The notes under the pieces are model-generated. The model searched no databases. It was not told where the DNA came from and was given only the letters and a program-made list of their open reading frames with translations. Made by a program: the position numbers and the translations under genes. From positions 3,844,001-3,908,000 of the forward strand of contig NZ_JADEXS020000001.1 of NCBI RefSeq assembly GCF_015207005.2: a stretch of DNA of 64,000 nucleotides, read 5' to 3'. Shown one piece after another: positions 15,907 through 25,274 of this stretch (its first letter is position 1; each line of letters starts with the position of its first letter). Source of the DNA: Desmonostoc muscorum LEGE 12446 (GTDB taxonomy: Bacteria > Cyanobacteriota > Cyanobacteriia > Cyanobacteriales > Nostocaceae).

Positions 15907-17793
15907 TTATAACGCCCTTAGTTGGCGATTTCGCACGCGTTCGGGACTTCCAGTGGGAATTGCAGCGATTAATTTTTGTGTGTATTCTTCTTTGGGTTCT
16001 TGGTAGATGCTTTCGGCTGTGCCTTCTTCGACAATTTGACCGCGATTCATGACTAAAATGCGATCGCTCATGAATTTGACTACACTTAAATCATGAGAAA
16101 TAAAAATATAAGTCAGTTGAAAATCTGACTGTAATTCTTTAAGAAGATTTAACACTTGCGCCTGCACTGACACATCCAGCGCTGAAACTGATTCATCGCA
16201 AATAATAAATTTGGGATTTAATGCCAAAGAACGCGCTATACAAATCCGCTGGCGTTGACCGCCAGAAAACTGATGAGGGTAGCGGTTCATCGCATCTGCA
16301 TTTAAACCCACCCTTTCTAAAAGTTCGGCTACGCGTTCCCGTCGTTGTTGCTTTGTCTTCCCAACGGAGTGGATTAACAACGGTTCCATCACCGCCTCCC
16401 CGACTTTCATCCGGGGGTCAAGGGAACTAAAAGGATTTTGGAAGACTATTTGCATTTCCCGGCGGAGTTTTTGCAACGGTTCTCCTTTGAGGCGAGTAAT
16501 ATCTTGTTTTTCAAAGATAATTTGACCACTCATTGGTTCAATTAATCGCAGCAAGGTTCTACCAAGGGTAGTTTTACCACAACCAGATTCTCCAACTAAT
16601 CCCACTGTTTCCCCTGGTTTGACATCAAAGGAAACGCCATTAACTGCCATACTGTAACGTTTTGTACCACCAAATACCCCACGGACTGGAAAACCAACTT
16701 TCAAGTTGCGAATTTCCAATAGGGGTTGCTTCTCGTTTAAGTTTGCCAATCTTGCAGCAATTTCTTGGCTAGTAACTTGTGGAGGTTGTGCGGGTTCTTT
16801 CGCCTGAATTACTACTTGTCCCGTTGGTGTTTCTTGGGCACTCATGTAGTCGGAAACGGTGAGTAATTTTTGGGGACGGCGGTCAAGTGTGGGGCGACAG
16901 GCTATCAAGCCTTTAGTATATGGATGTTGGGGATTGCTAAAAATTTGTTCGGAAGCACCAGATTCGACAACTTTGCCTTTATACATTACCGCTACTTGGT
17001 CAGCAATTTCGGAAATTAGCCCCAAGTCGTGGGTGATGAAAATCATTGCCATGTCACGACTTTGCTGCAATTCTCGTAACAATTCCAAAATAGTCGCTTG
17101 TACCGTCACATCTAAGGCTGTGGTTGGTTCATCGGCAATTAATATTAATGGGTTGCAAGAAATTGCCATTGCAATCATCACCCGTTGCAACTGACCGCCA
17201 GAAAGTTGATGAGGGTAGCGTTCCAGCATGGCTTCTTTGTGTTCTTTAACCAACTGTGCTAATTTTGGCGTATCTGGTTTCGATGAATTGCTGTCAGTTT
17301 GATGCCAAGTTTCGATATACTGCTGTTGGATCTCTTCATCGCTAGGTAAAAGTTTTACTTCTTGCAGACCTGCGATCGCAATTTGTTTTGCTTCAGCGGC
17401 TGAGACGTTTTGATGCCGCATTATGGCTTCTGTAAGCTGAAACCCAATGTTATAAACCGGATTAAGGGAACTCATCGGTTCTTGAAAAATCATGGCAATG
17501 TCGCCACCGCGGTGTAGCTGCATTTCTTCAGGCGGCAATTTTACCAAATCGATGGGGTTGGCGTTCTCTTGAGGGCGAAACCAGATTTCACCGCCAGCCA
17601 CTCTACCAGGAGTCTGCAACAAACCCATCACAGCTAAGGATGTGACTGATTTTCCGCTTCCCGACTCTCCTACGATTCCTAGAGTCTCACCTCGACGCAA
17701 TTCAAAGGAAATACCATCCAAAGCTCTGACGATATTGCCATCACCGGGAAATTCAACTTGGAGATTGCGAACCTCTAGGACAGTTTCTCTCAT
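15907..17793 (-). CDS. Peptide/nickel-type ABC transporter, tandem ATP-binding protein
   Basis: 628 residues with two complete ABC ATPase domains, a fusion of DppD- and DppF-like proteins (compare GsiA/YejF). Domain 1 (about 1-300) has Walker A GESGSGKS, signature LSGGQLQR and Walker B LIADEPTT. Domain 2 (about 360-620) has [16 protein letters not shown] and FIICDESVS. It energises import of oligopeptides or similar substrates by membrane permeases, working at the inner face of the plasma membrane. No permease or binding protein lies beside it, which is common in cyanobacteria. The start is the first ATG (MRETVLEV); no strong ribosome-binding site is visible. Confidence 0.9.
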   Translation of the reverse strand: MRETVLEVRNLQVEFPGDGNIVRALDGISFELRRGETLGIVGESGSGKSVTSLAVMGLLQTPGRVAGGEIWFRPQENANPIDLVKLPPEEMQLHRGGDIAMIFQEPMSSLNPVYNIGFQLTEAIMRHQNVSAAEAKQIAIAGLQEVKLLPSDEEIQQQYIETWHQTDSNSSKPDTPKLAQLVKEHKEAMLERYPHQLSGGQLQRVMIAMAISCNPLILIADEPTTALDVTVQATILELLRELQQSRDMAMIFITHDLGLISEIADQVAVMYKGKVVESGASEQIFSNPQHPYTKGLIACRPTLDRRPQKLLTVSDYMSAQETPTGQVVIQAKEPAQPPQVTSQEIAARLANLNEKQPLLEIRNLKVGFPVRGVFGGTKRYSMAVNGVSFDVKPGETVGLVGESGCGKTTLGRTLLRLIEPMSGQIIFEKQDITRLKGEPLQKLRREMQIVFQNPFSSLDPRMKVGEAVMEPLLIHSVGKTKQQRRERVAELLERVGLNADAMNRYPHQFSGGQRQRICIARSLALNPKFIICDESVSALDVSVQAQVLNLLKELQSDFQLTYIFISHDLSVVKFMSDRILVMNRGQIVEEGTAESIYQEPKEEYTQKLIAAIPTGSPERVRNRQLRAL

Positions 17794-18345
17794 AGGAGTC
17801 GGGTAGTAATTCTAACTTAAAATTATCTGGATTTTAACAATAGTTTTGATGTGTATGTCAGTAATTTTAGCTTTTGCATTGTTTGTCAGTTTTTTGACTG
17901 CTGAGAGGAGTTGACATCACACTTTCCACAATATACACGCATTTGCGATGTAGAACTGCTTAGGATTTGCGGAAATTGCGATCGCGTCGTGGTATCTTCT
18001 ATGTTCAAAATTCAGTGTTTACATAACTTGCCAGAAACAAATATATTTATGCTTTAGCGGATTATGCTCTTGTAGTCAGTTCTTCTTTTGGCAAAGGTGG
18101 TACTTGGGCTGGTGTAGTGGAAGCCCTTTCCCGACTCAAAGATATCCCAGTTTTTGTACGCTTGCACGCCACTATCTCAGAAGGTAATCAACAACTGCAC
18201 AATCAAGGCGCAAAACCTTTTCCTGCGGGAAACCGCTTTGCGTCTACATGAATTACGCAAGAATAAGGTTTTCGGTCATGTCTTGGGTAAGTCTTGTGTA
18301 TTGATTAATGTCTGATACAACAAATAATAGGAGTTTAACAAGTGT
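17794..18345. other. Intergenic region with DprA-like remnant
   Basis: About 550 bases. The left 230 bases are AT-rich with nothing recognised. The rest is a decayed DprA-like gene (18027-18251) and the leader of the DUF29 gene. Confidence 0.6.
18027..18251 (+). pseudogene. Remnant of a DprA-like Rossmann protein
   Basis: This frame between a TAA (18024) and a TGA (18249) reads RNKYIYALADYALVV, then FGKGGTWAGVVEALSRLKDIPVFVRL and GNQQLHNQGAKPFP. These match the C-terminal half of the Rossmann domain of DprA-like proteins, which bind single-stranded DNA or nucleotides. No start codon or N-terminal half is present, so about 70 residues survive of a much longer gene. Confidence 0.7.
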
Positions 18346-19005
18346 ATGGTGATACAAATAGAACCAAAAACTCAGACTTTATACGACCAAGATTATTACC
18401 TGTGGCTGAGGATGACTATCAATCAACTTCGTGCTGGACAGTTTTTATCTGTGGATTTAGAGAATTTGTTAGAAGAATTAGAAACTATGGGTAGGAGCGA
18501 GAAGCGAGCGGTGAAAAGTCTGTTGATTCGACTTTTTGAACATCTGCTTAAGCTCATATATTGGAATGGGGAACGGGAGCGAAATCAAGGGCATTGGAAA
18601 GGGGAAATCAGGACATTCCGTAGAGAGATTAAGGAGCGACTCAAAGATAGTCCTAGCTTAAAACCTTACATTTTAGAAATAGATGATACAGAAATTAGAG
18701 TAAAAGGTATCAATGCACTATATAAATATCTTGGTTCAACAGCAGCTATGCGATTTTTGACATTGTTACACAAAAATCCTACTGATTATGTAGAAATCTC
18801 TAGAACAATATATCAAGATCAGAGTATAGATGAAATTTTTACTAGAGCAAAACAAAATTGGCAAGATGAATTATATTCAGCGATAGGTTTGATGTCTTCT
18901 CTACGAGAGGCTACGCCAACAAGACGCTCCGCGAAGACCGTAGGCATCGCTTGGAAATTATTTTTACTCAATGTAGCTACATGGATAAAGCAGTTTTTCT
19001 TCTGA
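18346..19005 (+). CDS. DUF29 family protein with repeat-derived C-terminus
   Basis: 219 residues. The first 145 or so are a DUF29 domain: TLYDQDYYLWL, LENLLEELETMGRSEKRAVKSL and RNQGHWKGEIRTFR. DUF29 proteins are abundant in cyanobacteria and uncharacterised. AGGAG at 18329 supports the ATG at 18346. Around residues 185-203 the protein is encoded by an interspersed repeat (18898-18950, CTCTACGAGAGGCTACGCC type) that continues in frame and gives a hydrophobic, aromatic tail not usual for the family. The gene is therefore probably altered at its 3' end. It converges on a Uma2 gene with 9 bases between stops. Confidence 0.75.
   Translation: MVIQIEPKTQTLYDQDYYLWLRMTINQLRAGQFLSVDLENLLEELETMGRSEKRAVKSLLIRLFEHLLKLIYWNGERERNQGHWKGEIRTFRREIKERLKDSPSLKPYILEIDDTEIRVKGINALYKYLGSTAAMRFLTLLHKNPTDYVEISRTIYQDQSIDEIFTRAKQNWQDELYSAIGLMSSLREATPTRRSAKTVGIAWKLFLLNVATWIKQFFF
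18898..18950. repeat. Interspersed CTACGAGA(C/G)GCTACGC repeat inside a gene
   Basis: A copy of a repeat also seen at about 49955-49982, 58913-58982 and 59289-59313. The shared core is CTCTACGAGACGCTACGC. Confidence 0.7.
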
Positions 19006-19014
19006 TAGATCGCC

Positions 19015-19593
19015 TTACCCCCAAATTTTTTGCAGATTCAGTACAAATCCAGGTAAAACATTCTCACCAGAAAGATTTTGAGGTAATTTTAAAACTTCTA
19101 CTTCTTGTCCTGGACGATAAATTTCTACTTCCTTTTTTTTTCGATTGAGCAACCAACCCAATCGACACCCATTTGATTTATACTCATTCATTTTGTCTTG
19201 AACTTTTTTCAAAGTATCAGATGGTGACATAATTTCAATTACAAAATCAGGACATAGAGGAATAAATTTTTCTCTTTGTTCTTTAGTCAAAGCCTCCCAA
19301 CGGGATTTTTCCATCCAAGAAACATCAGGAGAACGGTCAGCACCATTTGGTAAAGTAAATCCAGTTGATGAATCAAAAACTTCGCCAAGTTGATTTTGTT
19401 CATTCCATGATGCTACTTGAAGAATTAAATTAACATTACTTCTCCCGGTTTCTCCTCCCGTCGGTGGCATTAGAATTAATTCTCCTTGGGCGTTGCGTTC
19501 TAATTTTAAATCTGGGTTTTCTTCACACAATTGATAAAACTGCTCTCTTGTGAGTTTAATTACAGAATTAAGATTTAATGTAAGTGCTGTCAT
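19015..19593 (-). CDS. Uma2 family (DUF820) endonuclease-like protein
   Basis: 192 residues with the PD-(D/E)XK-like pattern of the Uma2 family: LKLERNAQGELILMPPTGGETG near the N-terminus, RSPDVSWM near residue 88, PDFVIEIMSPSDTL (the D...E catalytic strand) near 114, and a Lys-containing helix KKVQDKMNEYKSNG. The family is greatly expanded in cyanobacteria and often linked to mobile DNA; the biological role is not settled. It is full length and has its own start (MTALTLNLN). Confidence 0.9.
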   Translation of the reverse strand: MTALTLNLNSVIKLTREQFYQLCEENPDLKLERNAQGELILMPPTGGETGRSNVNLILQVASWNEQNQLGEVFDSSTGFTLPNGADRSPDVSWMEKSRWEALTKEQREKFIPLCPDFVIEIMSPSDTLKKVQDKMNEYKSNGCRLGWLLNRKKKEVEIYRPGQEVEVLKLPQNLSGENVLPGFVLNLQKIWG

Positions 19594-20023
19594 AGGGGTA
19601 TTTCCCGTTTTTGTCGCTGACTAATCTCAAACCTATATCCATTTTGCTCCACACCACAACAAAAGGGAGTGAGATATTAACTTACAATATTTTGCTGGAC
19701 TGAATAATGCTAACCAACATGCCCACCACGGTACTGCTACCCAAGTGTAGGACAATAGGGAATCAGATGTACTTTGGCGATCGCCAATGATGCCTCAGTT
19801 ATAAAATATACTACCTCGGAACTTCCAAATGGTGCATAGAAAATGTTAGCTTTACATGATGGCAAAGTGGGAGTCACACTGAGCTAGCGTTTAGCGTAAT
19901 TGGATCTGAGTAAAGAAATTTCTCAAAATTACCATTAAGGTGCCCAGGATAAATACCAACATATCTTTACCAAACCCGATTAAAATAAATACGCAACTTG
20001 GGCTTCTATAGGAGTATCCAGCC
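19594..20023. other. Intergenic region
   Basis: About 430 bases between divergent genes. One GGCGATCGCC site is present. I see no gene, hairpin or repeat worth naming. Confidence 0.5.
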
Positions 20024-20686
20024 GTGCAGCCGGACTTAATAGGCTTGGAAATTAGCAAGGGAGAACTGAGACGTTTAACTGGGTTCGACCCAGAAGACGT
20101 TTTTCGACCCTCTGTTTTGCGAGATAGCAAGAAGCGATTAGGATTTTTGCTCAATGAAATGCTGGTGACGCTGGCGCTAACCCCAATCATCGTTGGCTTT
20201 ATTTATGCGTTTATTATTCTGCCAACAATTGGGTCTTCAATTAAATTCGGAATTCTTTTACTAATTTTAGTGCCAATCCCCATATTAGTGGGGCGAACCC
20301 TCTGGCGACAGTTGACCTTTCCTGAAGGACTGACAATACTTTTAGATGAAGTTGATAAATATCATGACCTGATTAGCGCCATAGATATCAATGACCAATT
20401 GGCAGCATCAGGGAACGTAGAAAGCAGTATCCATGACCGAGATCAAGTCACCGCCGCCCTGCAACTGATTCGAGAAGATTTAGTCCGCGCTCTGAAAACG
20501 GAACGAATTTTGCGAGATAATAGAAAATTGCTTGCTAACAACCAAGAGTTATTTGTCAATAATTTAGCCAGTCTCCAAGCTTTACAAGTTAGTAGTCAAG
20601 CAGGTGAATACGCTCAACTTTTAAATCAGTCATTGCAGATTGCGATCGATGTGCAAGCAGAAATCCGAAAATTGCACAAAAGTTGA
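20024..20686 (+). CDS. Conserved hypothetical membrane protein
   Basis: 220 residues from a GTG at 20024 (MQPDLIGLEISKGELRRLTGF). Two adjacent hydrophobic segments lie at about residues 46-67 (MLVTLALTPIIVGFIYAFIIL) and 74-92. The C-terminal 115 residues are hydrophilic and helical with repeated Leu and Asn, probably a coiled coil on one side of the membrane. No enzyme motif is seen. It looks like one of the conserved cyanobacterial membrane proteins of unknown function. Confidence 0.65.
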   Translation: MQPDLIGLEISKGELRRLTGFDPEDVFRPSVLRDSKKRLGFLLNEMLVTLALTPIIVGFIYAFIILPTIGSSIKFGILLLILVPIPILVGRTLWRQLTFPEGLTILLDEVDKYHDLISAIDINDQLAASGNVESSIHDRDQVTAALQLIREDLVRALKTERILRDNRKLLANNQELFVNNLASLQALQVSSQAGEYAQLLNQSLQIAIDVQAEIRKLHKS

Positions 20687-20845
20687 ATTGACTTTTTACT
20701 TGCGGATGTATGGCAGGCAATAGGCAAAGAAATTCTTAGCTTTTGCCCTAAACTATGCTTCATCTGCTATTTTTCTGAAAAACAATTGCCCAATTAACCA
20801 ATGATTCCTCGATGATACAGCCTTTGAGTTGAATAGTAGAGTCAA

Positions 20846-20876
20846 TCTAAAATCCAAAATCTAAAATCCAAAATTG
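20846..20876. repeat. ATCTAAA/ATCCAAA heptamer repeat
   Basis: Four AATC(C/T)AAA-type units just before the start of the sugar-kinase gene. The same units occur at 10171 and 41338. Confidence 0.75.
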
Positions 20877-20877
20877 A

Positions 20878-22215
20878 ATGATCAACAAACCCAAAATAAT
20901 TGTCCTAGATGACGATCCTACAGGTTCTCAAACAGTCCACAGCTGTTTACTGCTAATGCACTGGGATGTGAACACTCTACGCAGTGGGTTACAGGATGAT
21001 TCACCGATTTTCTTTGTGTTGACTAATACTAGATCCTTAACCCCAGAGTCTGCTGCATCTGTCACCAAAGAAGTTTGCCAAAATCTGAAAGTTGCTTTGG
21101 AGGCTGAAGGAATTGACGATTTTCTGATTGTCAGTCGTTCTGATTCTACCTTGCGCGGACATTATCCCATTGAAACAGATGCGATCGCTCAAGAACTCGG
21201 CCCTTTTGATGCTCATTTTCTTGTACCTGCATTTTTTGAGGGCGGACGCATTACCCGCGACAGTGTGCATTATTTAATCATTGATGGTGTACCCACCCCA
21301 GTCCATGAAACCGAATTTGCCCGTGATTCAGTCTTCAGCTATCATCACAGTTACTTACCCAAGTACGTCGAAGAAAAAACCCAAGGACAAATTCCGGCTG
21401 AAGCAGTAGAAAGGTTCCTTCTAGCTGATATTCGCGCTGGTAGTCTGGAACGCTTGCTCAAACTGAGTCATAATCAGTGTGCTGTCGTCGATGGCGAAAC
21501 TCAAGCCGACCTCAACCGCTTTGCAATTGACATACTAACCGCGGCAAGTCAAGGTAAACGCTTTTTATTTCGCAGTGCTGCCAGTATTTTAACGGCTTTA
21601 GCCGCTTTACCTCCCCAACCCATCGCTGCCCAAAACATGGCACAGTATGTGCGCCAAGGCAAACCAGGTGCGGTGATTGTTGGTTCCCATGTGAAAAAAA
21701 CTACTCAACAGTTAGAGGCGCTATTGCAAGTAGAGGGAACTGTGGGAATTGAAGTCAATGTGGCGCGACTACTTGACGATCAAACAAATCAATCTGCTAC
21801 ACTCCTAAGGGAAATTCAGGAAAGTACACGGTTAGTACACGAGGCTGGTAAAACACCAGTGATTTATACTAGCCGTCAGGAATTGAGTTTTAAGGATATA
21901 GAGACAAGATTGGAGTTTGGGGCGACGGTTTCAGCTTTATTAATGGATATTGTGCGCGGTTTACCATCTGATATCGGATTCTTAATCAGCAAGGGTGGTA
22001 TTACCTCAAACGATGTCTTGAGTACTGGACTAGCTTTAAATTCAGCCCGCTTACTCGGTCAAATTTTACCTGGTTGTTCAATGGTGCTGACACCATCGGA
22101 TCACCCCCAGTTTCCTGATTTGCCTGTGGTGTTGTTTCCCGGTAATGTCGGTAATGCTGATGCTTTGGGAACGATTTATCAACGGTTGACTAAAACAGCT
22201 TTAAGTGCTGAATGA
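20878..22215 (+). CDS. Four-carbon acid sugar kinase family protein (DUF1537/OtnK-like)
   Basis: 445 residues. The N-terminal domain opens with KIIVLDDDPTGSQTVH and has SRSDSTLRGHYPIETDAI, the substrate-binding signature of this kinase family. The C-terminal nucleotide-binding domain has KPGAVIVGSHVKKTTQQLEAL, GFLISKGGITSNDVLS and VLFPGNVGNADALG. Members phosphorylate four-carbon acid sugars such as threonate or erythronate. No aldolase or dehydrogenase of such a pathway is adjacent, so the substrate is uncertain. The start is the ATG directly after the heptamer repeat. Confidence 0.88.
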   Translation: MINKPKIIVLDDDPTGSQTVHSCLLLMHWDVNTLRSGLQDDSPIFFVLTNTRSLTPESAASVTKEVCQNLKVALEAEGIDDFLIVSRSDSTLRGHYPIETDAIAQELGPFDAHFLVPAFFEGGRITRDSVHYLIIDGVPTPVHETEFARDSVFSYHHSYLPKYVEEKTQGQIPAEAVERFLLADIRAGSLERLLKLSHNQCAVVDGETQADLNRFAIDILTAASQGKRFLFRSAASILTALAALPPQPIAAQNMAQYVRQGKPGAVIVGSHVKKTTQQLEALLQVEGTVGIEVNVARLLDDQTNQSATLLREIQESTRLVHEAGKTPVIYTSRQELSFKDIETRLEFGATVSALLMDIVRGLPSDIGFLISKGGITSNDVLSTGLALNSARLLGQILPGCSMVLTPSDHPQFPDLPVVLFPGNVGNADALGTIYQRLTKTALSAE

Positions 22216-22473
22216 AGATAATGATAATTTTGAACTACTCAGGCCTTTTTTGTCCAAAGTCCAAAATTAGAAGAATGATTACGACAGAGAAAGCACCCAA
22301 AAGCTTATGTAATCAGCCTTTTTTTTCCAGGTGCTACGTGTAGCTTGCTTCAACCTAGCAGTACACAATCGAAAATCTCAAATCCAAAATGTTATAAGGA
22401 TGTTGCTGCATTTTGCAAGTGATCTAATATTGGTAATTATTCGGTGTGTCCCTTGTCTTTTGGCTAGTACCGC

Positions 22474-23517
22474 ATGACTTCTGATTCCGCATTACCCAAT
22501 GTAAAGTCAAATTCTGCACCTCCTAATGCAGAACCAAACTCTATTCATTCCCAGGTAGAGGGAAATTCTATTGTTTCCGATCTAGAATCAGATTCTATCC
22601 TCCCGGACGCTGAGTTAAATTCTGTGCTGCTCTATTTAAAATCAAATACTGAGCTTGCCGATGTAGAGTCAACTCCTGCTAAACCGGATGTAGAGTCAAA
22701 TTCCGCAAACTCTATCCTGACTGATTTAAATAGTAGTGACTTACCATTACCAGGAAATCGGGTCAATCAGAATATTCAAGTCCAGCTGAAAAGTGAAGGG
22801 GGACGACTGTTATTAATTCTACCTCCAGAATCTCAAGTACCTGCTTCAGAACTTAGCTGGTCTGATATTTGGCAACAAACCAGACAGCGCCTGAACGCTG
22901 GCGATCGCTTTCGCATATCCAACACACCTGTGCATCTCATGGCACAAGACCGCTTAGTAGATGCCAGACAACTGCAAGAACTCGCCGAAGCTTTAAGTGA
23001 AGTTCAACTGCGATTAATATCCGTCTCCACTAGTCGGCGGCAAACTGCGATCGCTGCTGTCACATCTGGTTATTCTGTAGAGCAACTACAACCCGTAACT
23101 TCCCTGAATACAGAACCAAAAGCTACAGCCATACCCCAGGCAGATGCCCTTTATTTGGAAATGACTGTACGCTCTGGAGTAGAAATTCGTCATCCTGGCA
23201 CAGTAATTCTCTTGGGAGATTTAAATCCAGGTGGTATTGTAATTGCAGATGGAGATATTATCGTCTGGGGTCGTCTACGGGGAATTGCTCATGCTGGTGC
23301 CGGAGGTAATAGCGAGTGTCTGATTATGGCCTTGCAAATGGAACCAACCCAATTGCGGATTGCAGATGCTGTAGCTAGGGCACCAGAAAAATCGCCGATG
23401 CAGTTTTCCCCAGAGGTGGCACATATTACGCCCCAAGGAATTCGCATCGCTAGGGCTACTGATTTTTCCAGAAACCAATTGACTAAGATCAATCAGCAAC
23501 CCGGAATATTTACTTAA
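22474..23517 (+). CDS. minC: Septum site-determining protein MinC
   Basis: 347 residues. The C-terminal beta-helix domain is clear: RSGVEIRHPGTVILLGDLNPGG, IVWGRLRGIAHAGAGGN and LRIADAVAR. MinC blocks FtsZ assembly away from midcell, with MinD and MinE, which follow. The N-terminal 75 residues are unusual: eight 9-residue units of the S-N-S-x-x-P-D-x-E type precede the conserved part, making this a long variant. The middle (about 110-210) holds the FtsZ-inhibiting part. The gap to minD is 248 bases, so minD may have its own promoter. Confidence 0.93.
   Translation: MTSDSALPNVKSNSAPPNAEPNSIHSQVEGNSIVSDLESDSILPDAELNSVLLYLKSNTELADVESTPAKPDVESNSANSILTDLNSSDLPLPGNRVNQNIQVQLKSEGGRLLLILPPESQVPASELSWSDIWQQTRQRLNAGDRFRISNTPVHLMAQDRLVDARQLQELAEALSEVQLRLISVSTSRRQTAIAAVTSGYSVEQLQPVTSLNTEPKATAIPQADALYLEMTVRSGVEIRHPGTVILLGDLNPGGIVIADGDIIVWGRLRGIAHAGAGGNSECLIMALQMEPTQLRIADAVARAPEKSPMQFSPEVAHITPQGIRIARATDFSRNQLTKINQQPGIFT
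22480..22695 (+). repeat. Coding repeat: eight 27-bp (9-residue) units in minC
   Basis: Residues 3-74 of MinC divide into 9-residue units such as SNSAPPNAE, GNSIVSDLE, SDSILPDAE and SNTELADVE. The pattern is degenerate but the period is constant. Confidence 0.75.
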
Positions 23518-23765
23518 AGAATGAAGGATATGCAGGATGAAATATAGCGATTTTCATGTAGATGGAATACACTACTCTAATCCCTAGCCCTTTTCCCGTA
23601 GCAAAGTGTATTGTACATAACCGAAAAACGCTATAAAAAACACTCATATCTGACTCTCATTTCTTGAGATTCAGACATTTCTTCATACTTGATACGATAC
23701 TTCATACTTTATACTGCAATTTACAGTTTTATATTTCCTGAACCCTCATTGACCGCACTTCTATC

Positions 23766-24572
23766 ATGACTCGCATTATTGTGATTACCTCCGGTAAAGG
23801 AGGAGTGGGTAAAACCACAGTTTCAGCAAATCTGGGCATGGCTTTAGCCAAAATGGGGCGTCAAGTTGCCTTGGTTGATGCGGATTTTGGTCTGAGAAAT
23901 TTGGATTTGCTGCTAGGGCTGGAAAACCGCATCGTCTATACTGCGGTGGAAGTCCTAGCAAGAGAGTGTCGTTTAGAACAAGCCCTAGTCAAAGATAAGC
24001 GACAACCCAATCTCGTACTCTTGCCAGCAGCTCAAAATCGCTCCAAAGATGCAGTCACACCAGAACAGATGAAGTTATTGGTGAATGCACTAGCCCAAAA
24101 ATATCAATATGTAATTATTGATAGCCCCGCCGGCATTGAAAATGGATTTAAAAATGCGATCGGGCCAGCAAAAGAAGCGCTAGTTGTCAGCACACCCGAA
24201 ATTTCCTCAGTTCGTGATGCAGACCGAGTAGTTGGATTACTAGAAGCACAGGGGATTAAGCGTGTTCATTTAATAATTAACCGCATCAGACCCGCAATGG
24301 TGCAAGCAAATGATATGATGTCAGTGCAAGATGTTCAGGAACTTCTCGCCATCCCCTTGATCGGGGTAATCCCTGACGACGAGCGTGTTATTGTATCTAC
24401 CAATCGCGGCGAACCTTTGGTATTAGGGGAAACTCATTCTCTAGCTGGCACAGCCTTTGAGAACATTGCTCGGAGATTGGAAGGGGAAAACGTCGAATTT
24501 CTTGATATTGACTCGTCCCAAGACAACTTCTTCGTGCGTCTTAGAAAGTTGTTCTCGACAAAGATTGTTTAA
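23766..24572 (+). CDS. minD: Septum site-determining protein MinD
   Basis: 268 residues, the usual size. The deviant Walker A is GKGGVGKTT (residues 10-18), and VDADFGLRNLDLLLGLENR and IIDSPAGIE are typical. The C-terminus (NFFVRLRKLF) is the amphipathic helix that binds the membrane in the ATP state. MinD recruits MinC and is released by MinE, giving division-site control. It is 36 bases ahead of minE on the same strand. Confidence 0.97.
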   Translation: MTRIIVITSGKGGVGKTTVSANLGMALAKMGRQVALVDADFGLRNLDLLLGLENRIVYTAVEVLARECRLEQALVKDKRQPNLVLLPAAQNRSKDAVTPEQMKLLVNALAQKYQYVIIDSPAGIENGFKNAIGPAKEALVVSTPEISSVRDADRVVGLLEAQGIKRVHLIINRIRPAMVQANDMMSVQDVQELLAIPLIGVIPDDERVIVSTNRGEPLVLGETHSLAGTAFENIARRLEGENVEFLDIDSSQDNFFVRLRKLFSTKIV

Positions 24573-24608
24573 CCTAATTTTCCAGTCTCGGGCCTAGACC
24601 TATTCGTA

Positions 24609-24899
24609 ATGATTGAACTTCTAGAAAAACTTTTTTCTCGTGGTCCTGATAGCAGTCGAACTCAAGTGAAACGTCGCCTGCAATTGGTGATTGCTCATGA
24701 TCGCGCTGATATCGACCCTCAAACGTTGGAAAAAATGCGGCAAGAAATCCTAGATGTCGTCTGTCGCTATGTGGAAGTTGAGACAGATGGCTTAGAGTTC
24801 TCTTTAGAAAGCAACCAGCGAACCACAGCTTTAATTGCAAATTTACCCATCCGCCGGGTTAAAGGCGCCATACCTGAATGGGAAAGAGGTGATAAGTAG
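24609..24899 (+). CDS. minE: Cell division topological specificity factor MinE
   Basis: 96 residues. The N-terminus [11 protein letters not shown] is the membrane/MinD-contacting part. [16 protein letters not shown] is the conserved MinD-activating helix/strand, and the C-terminal domain includes [16 protein letters not shown]. It stimulates MinD ATPase so that the inhibitor is excluded from the division site. It is last in the minCDE group. Confidence 0.96.
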   Translation: MIELLEKLFSRGPDSSRTQVKRRLQLVIAHDRADIDPQTLEKMRQEILDVVCRYVEVETDGLEFSLESNQRTTALIANLPIRRVKGAIPEWERGDK

Positions 24900-25274
24900 G
24901 CGTAATTTTAATCTTAGTATTTGTTAAGTTAACCTGACGTTATAGTTTCAGTAATTGACACTCCCCGCGCTAATAACCAGATCTTTACGCTAGCACCCAA
25001 ATCATAAAGCCGTCCTTTATGACAGGGTTTTAAACCCAAATTTTTGATAAAGTGCGATCGCCTTAGTTTTGAGCATCACCAATTGCTTTAATTTGTTACG
25101 ACCTTTAATATTCAATGTTTTCCCCGGTTAAATAATAAAAAACCATGCCCACGAAGGGTATGGTTTTCGGACATTACCAATTCGGCATAGATTTATTAGC
25201 CAGACTATGAAGGCTGTTTTACTCCTGAATTCTGTTAGCGCAGCGGGGCGTAGCCCATTCTGAATTCTGCGATC
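24900..25274. other. Intergenic region between minE and a GST-like gene
   Basis: 375 bases between convergent genes. It contains one hairpin (25138-25170) and, near 25236-25258, a GCGCAGCGGGGCGTAGCCC-type interspersed repeat. No gene is seen. Confidence 0.55.
25138..25170. terminator. Probable bidirectional terminator
   Basis: AAAAAACCATGCCC, a short ACGA loop, then AGGGTATGGTTTTC, lying between the convergent minCDE and GST-like genes. The stem has one mismatch or bulge and runs of A/T on either side. Confidence 0.6.

Noticed and set aside
18951..19148. 65-codon frame across the DUF29/Uma2 junction
   Set aside because: It is the antisense and frame-shifted shadow of two recognised genes.
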